This document shows, one piece after another, positions 27,916 through 35,251 of a stretch of DNA of 35,643 nt. Position 1 is the first letter of the stretch. The number at the start of each line of letters is the position of its first letter. Where the stretch lies: positions 1 through 35,643 of the forward strand of contig QHSC01000114.1 of the NCBI GenBank assembly GCA_003220345.1. Reading direction: 5' to 3'. The notes under the pieces were generated by a model. That model had not been told where the DNA came from. It did no database searches and saw only the letters and a list, made by a program, of their open reading frames with translations. This stretch comes from Candidatus Rokuibacteriota bacterium. GTDB lineage: Bacteria > Methylomirabilota > Methylomirabilia > Rokubacteriales > CSP1-6. The position numbers and the translations under genes were made by a program.

Positions 27916-28748
27916 TGGGCGCCGATCCGTCGCTCCGCGAGCTTGCCACGCTGGTCTCGCGGCCCGATGGTCGTCTCGATCTCGCGCGAGCCGCCCTCAC
28001 CATCGCCCGGTGGGAGTACCCGGCGCTCGAGGTGGATGCGTACCTGGAGAGACTCGATGGGCTCGCCCGCGGCGTTGACGGGTCGCGGCGCTCGACCGAT
28101 CCTCTGGGCCGCCTGCACCGGCTTCGCGAATACCTCTTCGTGGAGCAAGGCTTCGTGGGCAATCGCGAGGACTACTACGACCCTCGCAACAGCTTCCTCA
28201 ACGACGTGCTCGATCGACGGCAGGGCATTCCCATCACGCTGTCCCTCGTCCTGATCGAGGTGGGCAAGCGCCTGGGGCTCGCCGTGGAGGGGATAGGGCT
28301 GCCGGGGCATTTCATCGCGGGCGCGCGTCTCGACGATTCGCAGATCTTCCTCGACCCGTTCAATGGGGGGGCCCTCCTGACCCCAGAGAGCTGCGAGAAG
28401 CTGGTGGGGCGGGTCCTCGGGAGGAAAGTGACGCTGACGGACGAGCACTACGCGCCGGTGTCGGGCCGGCAGCTCCTGGGGCGGATGCTTGCCAACCTCA
28501 AGGCCATCTACTGGCAGCGTCAGGCCTGGGACAAGGTCGTCGGCGCCATCGATCGCCTCCTGGTGCTCGATTCGAAAGCCGCGGGCGAGTGGCGGGATCG
28601 CGGCATCGCCTGGAGCAACATGGGCGAGATCCAGCGGAGCCTCGCGGACTGGGAGCGCTATCTGACCGAGTTCCCGAATACCAAGGACCACGAGGCCGTG
28701 AAAGGCCACCTCAGGAAGGCGCGACAGAAGCTCGCGCAGCTCAACTAG
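27915..28748 (+). CDS. SirB1/transglutaminase-like and TPR repeat protein
   Basis: A 277-residue protein of the SirB1 family. Residues 35-150 form the transglutaminase-like domain: LREYLFVEQGFVGNREDYYDPRNSFLNDVLDRRQGIPITLSLV near 70-112 is the hallmark, followed by GIGLPGHFIAGAR with its conserved His. The Cys expected in a true transglutaminase is absent, as usual in this family. Residues 190-275 are TPR-like helices (LANLKAIYWQRQAWDKVVGAIDRLL). It is thought to be non-catalytic and to bind proteins; its cellular role is not settled. ATG 27915 overlaps the preceding TGA, and it ends the def cluster. Confidence 0.9.
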   Translation: MGADPSLRELATLVSRPDGRLDLARAALTIARWEYPALEVDAYLERLDGLARGVDGSRRSTDPLGRLHRLREYLFVEQGFVGNREDYYDPRNSFLNDVLDRRQGIPITLSLVLIEVGKRLGLAVEGIGLPGHFIAGARLDDSQIFLDPFNGGALLTPESCEKLVGRVLGRKVTLTDEHYAPVSGRQLLGRMLANLKAIYWQRQAWDKVVGAIDRLLVLDSKAAGEWRDRGIAWSNMGEIQRSLADWERYLTEFPNTKDHEAVKGHLRKARQKLAQLN

Positions 28749-28831
28749 GTGCGTGTGCACTTCGAGCCGAGACGCGGTCGAGCTGCCGTAAAGCTCGAGC
28801 GTGGCGAGGCGAGGGCTGAACAGGAGGACAC

Positions 28832-29560
28832 ATGAGGGTCCGCGGCGGGCAGAACATCTTCGGGCATTCGGTGGGCATCCTCATGCTCGACACGCAGTTC
28901 CCCCGCATCCCCGGCGACATGGGCAATGCGGCGACCTTCGACTTTCCCGTGCTCTACCACCGCGTGCGCGGCGCGTCCCCGGATCGCGTGGTGCGCCACG
29001 GGCAGCGCGAGCTCCTCCCCGCCTTCATCGAGGGTGCCCGGGCCCTCGAGCGCGAGGGCGTGCGGGCCGTAACGACCAACTGCGGCTTTCTCGCCAAGTT
29101 CCAGGACGAGGTGGCGGCGGCGGTGTCGGTCCCCGTCTTCACCTCGAGTCTCCTCCTCGTGCCCCTCGTCCACCGCCTGCTCGCGCCCGGCCGGGCCGTG
29201 GGCATCATGACGGTGGACGCCACGTCGCTCCGCCCCGAGCACTTCACGGGAGCGGGGATCACCAAGGACATCCCCGTCGTCATCGCGGGCATGGAGACCG
29301 AGAAAGAGTTCACCCGCGTGCTCCTCGACGACCAGCTCGAGCTCGACGTGGAGGTGGCCCGTCAGGAGCACCTGACGGTCGCCCGCCGGATGCTGGCGGC
29401 TCACCCGGAGATCGGCGCCCTCGTTCTCGAGTGCACCAACATGCCGCCGTATCGCGCGGATCTCCAGTTGGCGACCGGCCTGCCCGTCTTCGACATCACC
29501 ACGCTGGTGCGCATGGTCCACGATGCCGTGAGCGAGGGGCTGCCGCCGAGGCCGGCCTGA
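28832..29560 (+). CDS. Aspartate/glutamate racemase family protein
   Basis: A 242-residue protein of the Asp/Glu/hydantoin racemase superfamily, which act by a two-cysteine mechanism without cofactor. Both Cys blocks are present: VTTNCGFLAKF near residue 80 and LECTNMPPYRADL near residue 205, in the two halves of the pseudo-symmetric fold. The N-terminus (IFGHSVGILMLDTQFPRIPGDMGNAATF) is like a group of uncharacterised environmental homologues and carries GDMGN where substrate would bind. AGGAGG before ATG 28832 gives a secure start. An exported ABC solute-binding protein starts 12 nt downstream, so the pair may take up and process an amino acid, peptide or maleate-like compound. Confidence 0.88.
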   Translation: MRVRGGQNIFGHSVGILMLDTQFPRIPGDMGNAATFDFPVLYHRVRGASPDRVVRHGQRELLPAFIEGARALEREGVRAVTTNCGFLAKFQDEVAAAVSVPVFTSSLLLVPLVHRLLAPGRAVGIMTVDATSLRPEHFTGAGITKDIPVVIAGMETEKEFTRVLLDDQLELDVEVARQEHLTVARRMLAAHPEIGALVLECTNMPPYRADLQLATGLPVFDITTLVRMVHDAVSEGLPPRPA

Positions 29561-29572
29561 CGCGCGACGATC

Positions 29573-31117
29573 ATGACGAACATCAGCCGGCGTGACCTCC
29601 TGAAGAATCTGGCCGTCGTGGGCGCCGCCGGCGCGGTCGCCCCCCTCGCCACGCCGGCCCAGGCTCAGACCACCCAGAAGCGTGATCTCGTCGTCGCCCA
29701 GGGGGGCGACATCGCCACCTTCGACCCGCACATGAGCACCTCGGCGAACGATATCCGCGTGTCTTTCAACGTGTTCGACAACCTCGTCTCGCGCCATCCC
29801 GACCAGAAGCTCCATCCCGGCCTCGCCACCGAGTGGAAGCTCGAAGGGCAGACCACCTGGCGCTTCAAGCTGCGGCCGGGCGTCAAGTGGCACAACGGCG
29901 ATCCGTTCTCGTCGGCGGACGCGAAGTTCAGCCTGGACCGCACGCTGGACCCGGCCGCCAAGGTGCGCGTGTCGACCGTGTTCACGTCGATCGACCGGAT
30001 CGAGACGCCGGACGCGGCGACCCTCGTCGTCCACACGAAGAAGCCCGATCCGCTGTTGCCTGCGCGCCTTGCCTTCTACGGCGGCCAGATCGTGCCGAAG
30101 AAATACCTCGAGAGCGTGGGCGTCGACACCTTCAACCAGAAGCCCATCGGCACGGGTCCCGTCCGGTTCGTTTCGTGGATCAAGGACGACAAGGCGGTGT
30201 TCGAGGCGAACCCGGACTACTGGGCGGGGAGGTCGGACTTCGATCGGATGATCTTCCGGTCCGTCCCGGAGGCCGCCCCGCGGATCGCCTCCCTCCTGAA
30301 GGGCGAGGTCGATGTCATCACGCAGCTCCCGCCCGACCACGGCGAGCGCGTGAACGCTCACCCCTCCACGCGCGTGGTCGGCGCGCTCTACGCGGGCCTG
30401 TACGTCCTCGCCGCCAACTCCAAGGTCAGGCCCCTCGACAATCCACTCGTGAAGCAGGCCCTTTCCCTCGCCGTCGACCGCGACACCATCGTGAAGGAGC
30501 TGTGGCGCGGGCGCGGAATCGTGCCCAACAGCATGATCGCCAAGGGTGACAACCACTATGACGCCTCGCTGCCGCCCTTCAGGTACGACCCGAAGGAAGC
30601 GCGCGAGCGCTTGAAGAAGGCGGGCTACCGGAGCGAGGAGATCGTCCTGGAGACGACGGTCGGCTACATGGCAAACGACAAGCCGATGGCGGAGGCCGTG
30701 GTCGGGATGTGGCGAGACGTCGGCGTCAACGCCAAGGTCGAGGTCTTCGAGTACTCCGTCCGCGCGCAGAAGAACCGCGAGAAGACCTTCAAGGGGCTCT
30801 GGTGGTCCGATCCGACCTCGACCCTCGCCGATCCCGACGGGATGATGTGGCGTCTGCTCGGGCCGGGCGGGCCGCAGGACTACTGGCGGCACCCAGAGTT
30901 CGACGAGCTCGGCAACGCCGCGCGGTTCTCCATCGACGAGAAGTTCCGCGGCGACGCGTACCGGAGGATGACGAAGATCTTCCTCGAGCACCTGCCGTGG
31001 ATCCCCGTCGTCCAGCCGTACGAGGACTACGGGCTCCAGAAGCACGTCGAGTGGACACCGAATCCGAACCAGCAGTTCGAGATCCGCCGCTTCAACTTCA
31101 AGTTCCGTCGCGCCTGA
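29573..31117 (+). CDS. ABC transporter substrate-binding protein (SBP family 5), Tat-exported
   Basis: A 514-residue periplasmic solute-binding protein of the oligopeptide/nickel family 5. It starts with a twin-arginine signal: SRRDLLKNL at residues 5-13, a hydrophobic Ala/Gly stretch and cleavage after AQA near residue 32. The mature domain has GGDIATFDPHMSTS, the family signature WRFKLRPGVKWHNGDPFSSADAKFSLDR near residue 95, IGTGPVRFVSWIKDDKAVFEANPDYW near 190 and a C-terminal MTKIFLEHLPWIPVVQPY. It would deliver peptides or other solutes to an ABC permease, but no permease or ATPase genes follow. ATG 29573 fits; it sits 12 nt after the racemase-family gene and was probably co-transcribed with it. 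Confidence 0.94.
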   Translation: MTNISRRDLLKNLAVVGAAGAVAPLATPAQAQTTQKRDLVVAQGGDIATFDPHMSTSANDIRVSFNVFDNLVSRHPDQKLHPGLATEWKLEGQTTWRFKLRPGVKWHNGDPFSSADAKFSLDRTLDPAAKVRVSTVFTSIDRIETPDAATLVVHTKKPDPLLPARLAFYGGQIVPKKYLESVGVDTFNQKPIGTGPVRFVSWIKDDKAVFEANPDYWAGRSDFDRMIFRSVPEAAPRIASLLKGEVDVITQLPPDHGERVNAHPSTRVVGALYAGLYVLAANSKVRPLDNPLVKQALSLAVDRDTIVKELWRGRGIVPNSMIAKGDNHYDASLPPFRYDPKEARERLKKAGYRSEEIVLETTVGYMANDKPMAEAVVGMWRDVGVNAKVEVFEYSVRAQKNREKTFKGLWWSDPTSTLADPDGMMWRLLGPGGPQDYWRHPEFDELGNAARFSIDEKFRGDAYRRMTKIFLEHLPWIPVVQPYEDYGLQKHVEWTPNPNQQFEIRRFNFKFRRA

Positions 31118-31238
31118 ACGAGCCGGCGCCAGTCCATCGTTGCCTCGGCGGGGCCGCTTGCCCAGCCGGCAAGCCTCGACTATCCTCCCCGCACACGCGG
31201 GCCATGGGAATACTCCACCCCCCACAAGGAGACAGGCG

Positions 31239-31451
31239 ATGGCAAGCAACAGCGTCTATCGGGTGACGGACCTGGTGGGAACGAGCAAGGTGTCCTGGGA
31301 GGATGCGGTCAAGAACGCGGTACAGACCGCGGGCAAGACCCTGCGCGATCTGAGGGTGGGCGAGGTCTCGCGGCTCGACGTGACCATCGAGAAGGGCAAG
31401 GTCACGGCCTATCGCGCTCGCGTGAACGTATCGTTCAAGTACCAAAAGTAA
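31239..31451 (+). CDS. Dodecin family flavin-binding protein
   Basis: Dodecins are small cytosolic proteins that form hollow dodecamers which store flavin. This one has the usual 70 residues and fold: SVYRVTDLVGTSKVSWEDAVKNAVQTAGKTLRDLR, then EVSRLDVTIEKGKVTAYRARVNVSFKYQK. AAGGAG precedes ATG 31239; a longer frame upstream lacks support. The Trp that stacks on flavin in archaeal and many bacterial dodecins (in a LRxW context) is replaced by Val in LRVGEV, near residue 40, so flavin affinity may be altered or another ligand bound. It stands alone, 121 nt after the solute-binding protein gene, and converges on the MetE-like gene. Confidence 0.92.
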   Translation: MASNSVYRVTDLVGTSKVSWEDAVKNAVQTAGKTLRDLRVGEVSRLDVTIEKGKVTAYRARVNVSFKYQK

Positions 31452-31456
31452 GAAGT

Positions 31457-31527
31457 GGGGTCAGGTCTTGCAATACGACAATGGGCAACGGCCTTTACCA
31501 GAATGTCGTATTGCAAGACCTGACCCC
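31457..31527. repeat. Inverted repeat with perfect 24-bp arms in convergent gap
   Basis: The left arm (31457-31480) begins GGGGTCAGGTCTTGC and ends ATACGACA; the right arm (31504-31527) is its exact reverse complement, with a 23-nt loop. The element lies between the dodecin stop (31449-31451) and the opposing TAG (31527-31529), whose first base it supplies. GGGGTCAGGTCTTGC-type palindromes resemble repeats mobilised by REP-associated (Y1) transposases. No transposase gene is in the window. It may also end transcription from both sides. Confidence 0.85.
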
Positions 31528-32690
31528 TAGAAGAGCCGCCGCGACGCGATGCGCGCACCTTCGGCGAGCGCACCGAGCTTTGCCCACACGATGCTCGGGT
31601 GGATCTCCATGGAGCCGGCAAAGGTCGCGAAGCCGCAGTCGCTGCCCGCGATGACGTTCTCGCGGCCGACCACGCCGGCGAAGCGCTCGATGCGCTGGGC
31701 GATCAGCTCCGGGTGCTCCACGAGGACGCTCGACTGGGTGATCACGCCCGGGATCAGGATCTTCCCCTCCGGCAGCTTGACGTCTCGCCACACCCGCCAC
31801 TCGTGCTCGTGGCGAGGGTTCGCCGCCTCGAGCGAGTAGGCGCCCGCCCGCACCTTCAGGATGATATCCGCGACGTCCTTCAGCTCCATGTCGTGGACGC
31901 GCGGACCCATGTTGATGCCGTAGCAGGTGTGGAAGCGCACCCGGTCCTCCGGGATGCCTCGCAGCGCGTGGTTGAGCGCCTCGACGCGCGCGTCGCACCA
32001 CTTGCGGCACTGAGCGAGGCTCATCCCCGGGTTCAGGATCCAGTAGGTCACCAGGCGAGGGTCGTCGATCTGGAGCAGAAAGCCGGCGTCGACGATGGCC
32101 CGGTACTCCTCGCGCATGGCGTCGGCGATGGCGAACAGATACTCCTCGGGCGTCTTGTAGAACTTGTTCCGGTTCCACTCCTCGACGTTCGAGGGTGAGA
32201 TGGCGGGCACGAACACCTCGGCGGGGCTCACGCCCTCGAGGGCGGCCGTCAGGTTGGCGAGATCGGCCTGGAGGAGCGTGTGTCCCTTGTAGGCGATGGG
32301 GCCCGTGCAGGCGAGATGAGCGGCCGTCGAGCCGGGGCTCGGCAGCGCGCGGCCGAACCACTCGTAGAACTCGGGGAACGCCTGCACCTCGCGCGAGCGC
32401 GCCCACGTGCTGCCGGCGGGAGCATCGGGGCTCGGCTCGAAGCCCGCGAGGCGCTCGTTGACGTAGTGGATGAAGCCCGGCTTGCTCATCTCGCCGTCGT
32501 CGACCACGTCGACGCCCAGCTCGACCTGCTTCCGGACGATCTCCCCGACCGCCTCTCGGAGCCGCGAGTCTTGGGCCGTGTCGTCCACGCGCCGTCCCGC
32601 CGCTCGCGTCTGGATCAGCTCGAGAAGGTCGGAGGGACGGGGCAGGCTGCCGGCATGAGTGGTGAGAATGCGATGCGTGCTGCGCTTCAT
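31527..32690 (-). CDS. MetE-like (cobalamin-independent methionine synthase C-terminal type) protein
   Basis: A 387-residue barrel protein resembling the C-terminal catalytic half of MetE and the epoxyalkane:coenzyme M transferases. It begins RILTTHAGSLPRPSDLL, the typical TxxGSxPR start, followed by VDVVDDGEMSKPGF, which binds the substrate. Zinc ligands are expected in FHTCYGIN (His and Cys, about residues 255-260) and SDCGFATF (Cys near 355). It lacks the N-terminal half of true MetE, and the genome has MetH, so it may be a thiol methyltransferase or transferase for an unidentified substrate. I chose ATG 32690, where homology begins. It is the second gene of a minus-strand group with the flavin-barrel protein. 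Confidence 0.9.
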   Translation of the reverse strand: MKRSTHRILTTHAGSLPRPSDLLELIQTRAAGRRVDDTAQDSRLREAVGEIVRKQVELGVDVVDDGEMSKPGFIHYVNERLAGFEPSPDAPAGSTWARSREVQAFPEFYEWFGRALPSPGSTAAHLACTGPIAYKGHTLLQADLANLTAALEGVSPAEVFVPAISPSNVEEWNRNKFYKTPEEYLFAIADAMREEYRAIVDAGFLLQIDDPRLVTYWILNPGMSLAQCRKWCDARVEALNHALRGIPEDRVRFHTCYGINMGPRVHDMELKDVADIILKVRAGAYSLEAANPRHEHEWRVWRDVKLPEGKILIPGVITQSSVLVEHPELIAQRIERFAGVVGRENVIAGSDCGFATFAGSMEIHPSIVWAKLGALAEGARIASRRLF

Positions 32691-32713
32691 GGAGTGAGCC
32701 CAGGGACTCGGGT

Positions 32714-33316
32714 CTACGCCGAGGCCGCCGGGTCGCTTCGCGGCAGCACCTCGCGAAAGACCGGGCGCGTCTTCCACTCGGGCACGGGCGGGGTGTGACC
32801 CTCGCACGGCGCGTAGGGCGACTCCTCGACCACCTGCATCTTGTGGACGTAGCGCGGGCAGTTGGGAAAGATGACCTCCGCCTGCACGCGCACGATGATC
32901 TGCGCTCCAACGAACTCCGCGAGCAGGGGATCGTCCTCATGCGCTGAGGCCCGCCCGTTCACCCGCAGTCGCTTGGGACTCTCGAAGTCGATGAAGAGCA
33001 TGCCCACGTAGGGATTGACCAGGATGTTGCCGAGGCTCTTGAACATGCCGTTGCCGTCGTAGCTCGGAAACGCGAGCGTCCCCGGCTCCACGACCCGGAT
33101 GAATCCGGGCCGCCCGCCCTTGTAGGAGCAGTCAGGCCGCCCCTCGTTGTCCGCGGTGGCCAGGAAGAACATCGGCCGGCTCTCGATGAACGCGCGATCG
33201 GCGTCCGTGAAAGTCGTGTGCGCGATGACCTCGACGAGTCGGTCGGCGAGCCGCCGCGTCTCGAACCGCTCTTGAAGCTGCCGCGAGCCGTCGTGATACA
33301 TCTCGATGTCGCTCAT
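32714..33316 (-). CDS. Pyridoxamine 5'-phosphate oxidase-like FMN-binding split-barrel protein
   Basis: A 200-residue protein with the split beta-barrel fold of pyridoxamine 5'-phosphate oxidases and related flavin reductases. RPMFFLATADNEGRPDCSYKGGRPGFIRVVEPGTLAFPSYDGNGMFKSLGNILVNPYVGMLFIDF is the characteristic barrel core; further on FPNCPRYVHKMQ is typical of one subgroup. It likely binds FMN or F420 as a dimer. The exact reaction is unknown; the true PdxH end is absent. ATG 33316 has GGAGG five bases upstream. The MetE-like gene follows 23 nt downstream, and pckG lies upstream on the same strand, with 44 nt between them. Confidence 0.88.
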   Translation of the reverse strand: MSDIEMYHDGSRQLQERFETRRLADRLVEVIAHTTFTDADRAFIESRPMFFLATADNEGRPDCSYKGGRPGFIRVVEPGTLAFPSYDGNGMFKSLGNILVNPYVGMLFIDFESPKRLRVNGRASAHEDDPLLAEFVGAQIIVRVQAEVIFPNCPRYVHKMQVVEESPYAPCEGHTPPVPEWKTRPVFREVLPRSDPAASA

Positions 33317-33360
33317 GAATGCCTCCGGCCGCCTCTGCCAGCCGTGTCTACTGCGGCCCG

Positions 33361-35109
33361 CTAGCGGCTGCCCTTGAGGCGATGGACCATGAGGTCCAGC
33401 TCCTGGCGAATCTGACCGGGCAGGCGACGGCCAAAGGCTTCGAAGAAGACGTTGAGATCGGTGAGGGCATCCAGCCATTCATCCCGGTCCCAGGCGAGGG
33501 CCCGCTCCACGCGCCTGCGGTCGATGTCGAGGCCGGTCAGGTCGAGGGCATCGGCGGTGGGGATGAAGCCGAGGGGCGTCTCCACGGCCTTGCCGCGGCC
33601 GTGGATGCGGTCGACCATCCATTTCAGAATCCGTGCGTTCTCGCCGTAGCCCGGCCACAGGAAGCGGCCTTCGGTGTCACGCCTGAACCAGTTCACCCGG
33701 AAGATCTTCGGCGGGTTGGCGAGCCGGGGACCCATGGCGAGCCAGTGGGCGAAGTAGCTCCCCATGTTGTACCCACAGAACGGGATCATGGCCATGGGAT
33801 CGCGGCGGACCACCCCGACCTGACCGGTGATGGCGGCGGTGGTCTCGGTGCTCATGGCCGCGCCAAGGAACACGCCGTGCTGCCAGCCGAAGCTCTCGAA
33901 GACCATGGGGATGACGTTCGTCCGGCGGGACCCGAAGATGAAGCCTGACAGCGGCACGCCCTTCGGGTCCTCCCAGTTGGGAGCAATGGAGGGACACTGG
34001 TTGCATGGTGTAGTAAAGCGCGAGTTGGGATGCGCGGCGGGGGCGCCCCCCGGCGTCCACGGCCTGCCCTGCCAGTCGACCGTGCCCGCAGGCGCCGCCG
34101 CGCCGATGCCTTCCCACCAGGGCTCCTTGGTCGGCGTCATGGCCACGTTCGTGAAGATGGTGTTGGAGCGCACCATCTGGATGCCATTGGGATTGGTGGC
34201 CGCGCTGGTATTGGGCGCGACCCCGAAGAAGCCGCGCTCCGGGTTGATGGCGCGAAGCTGGCCCTCCGGGTCGACGTAAATCCAGGCGATGTCGTCGCCG
34301 AGCGTCCACGCGCGGTACCCGGGCAGCTTCGACACGACCATGGCGAGATTGGTCTTGCCGGAGGCGCTCGGCATGGCGCCCCCGAAGTACGTGATCCGGC
34401 CCTCGGGGTCCTCCACGCCCAGGATGAACATGTGCTCGGCCATCCAGCCTTCCTGGTGCGCCTGGGAAGACCCGAGTCGCAGCGCGTGGCACTTCTTTCC
34501 GAGAAGAGCGTTGCCGCCATAGCCCGAGCCCACGCTCCAGATGAGCTTCTCCTCCGGGAAGTGGAGGATGAGCCGGCGCTCTGGCGAAAGGTCGCCCATC
34601 CCGTGCAGGCCCGCGATGAAGTCGTCGTCGGCCCGCATGTGGTCAATCGCGACCTGCCCCACGCGCGTCATGATGTGCATGCTCGCCACGACGTACGCGC
34701 TGTCGGTGACCATGACGCCGGTCCGGCTCGCCGCCGAGCCCGCCGGCCCCATGAGGTACGGGATGACCCACATGCGCCGGTCCTTCATGCTGTTCTTGAA
34801 GTAGCCGGCCGCCTTGGCCTTGGCCTCGGCGGGCGCCATCCAGTTGTTGGTCGGTCCCGCGTCATCCGCCTCGCGCGAGCAGATGAAGGTGAGCTGCTCC
34901 GTGCGCGCCACGTCTTGAGGATGGCTCCGGTGGAGGAAGCAGCCCGGATAGGTCTTCTGGTTCAGCTCGAGGAGGGTCCCGTCGCCGAGCATCTCCTCGA
35001 CGAGTCGGTCGTACTCCTGCTTGGACCCGTCGGCCCAGGTGACCTTGCTCGGCCCGGTCAGGGCGGCTGCCTCGTCCACCCACTTCTCGACGACGGTCGT
35101 CTTGCTCAT
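33361..35109 (-). CDS. pckG: Phosphoenolpyruvate carboxykinase (GTP)
   Basis: PckG interconverts oxaloacetate and phosphoenolpyruvate using GTP, the key gluconeogenic step. The 582-residue length is normal. Landmarks are GDGTLLELNQKTYPGCFLHRSHPQDVARTE (N-terminal), SVGSGYGGNALLGKKCHALRL with the substrate-site residues, the P-loop GGAMPSASGKTNLAM near residue 255 followed by GDDIAWIYVD with the metal Asp, and the FIFGSRRTNVIPMVFE strand. The P-loop reads PSASGKTN; most GTP-type enzymes have a reactive Cys in place of the third residue (PSACGKTN). ATG 35109 has GAGGACA upstream; a minus-strand TACACT further up may be a -10 box. It transcribes away from the enolase-superfamily gene at 35252. 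Confidence 0.97.
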   Translation of the reverse strand: MSKTTVVEKWVDEAAALTGPSKVTWADGSKQEYDRLVEEMLGDGTLLELNQKTYPGCFLHRSHPQDVARTEQLTFICSREADDAGPTNNWMAPAEAKAKAAGYFKNSMKDRRMWVIPYLMGPAGSAASRTGVMVTDSAYVVASMHIMTRVGQVAIDHMRADDDFIAGLHGMGDLSPERRLILHFPEEKLIWSVGSGYGGNALLGKKCHALRLGSSQAHQEGWMAEHMFILGVEDPEGRITYFGGAMPSASGKTNLAMVVSKLPGYRAWTLGDDIAWIYVDPEGQLRAINPERGFFGVAPNTSAATNPNGIQMVRSNTIFTNVAMTPTKEPWWEGIGAAAPAGTVDWQGRPWTPGGAPAAHPNSRFTTPCNQCPSIAPNWEDPKGVPLSGFIFGSRRTNVIPMVFESFGWQHGVFLGAAMSTETTAAITGQVGVVRRDPMAMIPFCGYNMGSYFAHWLAMGPRLANPPKIFRVNWFRRDTEGRFLWPGYGENARILKWMVDRIHGRGKAVETPLGFIPTADALDLTGLDIDRRRVERALAWDRDEWLDALTDLNVFFEAFGRRLPGQIRQELDLMVHRLKGSR

Positions 35110-35214
35110 CGGCTTGTCCTCGCTGTCATGGAGGTTCCGGACGGCTGGCTTCCGTCGTTCAGGTCGTGGCGCCGAGTGTAACCCAGGTGTCCCGCTCCAT
35201 GCGCCAGATCGCGC

Positions 35215-35243
35215 TTGACGGCCATCCTCGCTGCGTGGATAGT
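35215..35243 (+). promoter_or_regulatory. Promoter of the enolase-superfamily gene
   Basis: TTGACG (35215-35220) and GATAGT (35238-35243) are spaced by 17 nt. The -10 box ends 8 nt before ATG 35252 and no Shine-Dalgarno sequence is seen, so the mRNA may be leaderless, as for the receiver-cyclase gene. Confidence 0.5.
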
Positions 35244-35251
35244 GCGGCACG

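Noticed and set aside
28745-31249. Long open minus-strand frame (834 codons) opposite the racemase and solute-binding protein genes
   Set aside because: It spans two clear plus-strand genes and their gap and has shadow-type composition without domains.
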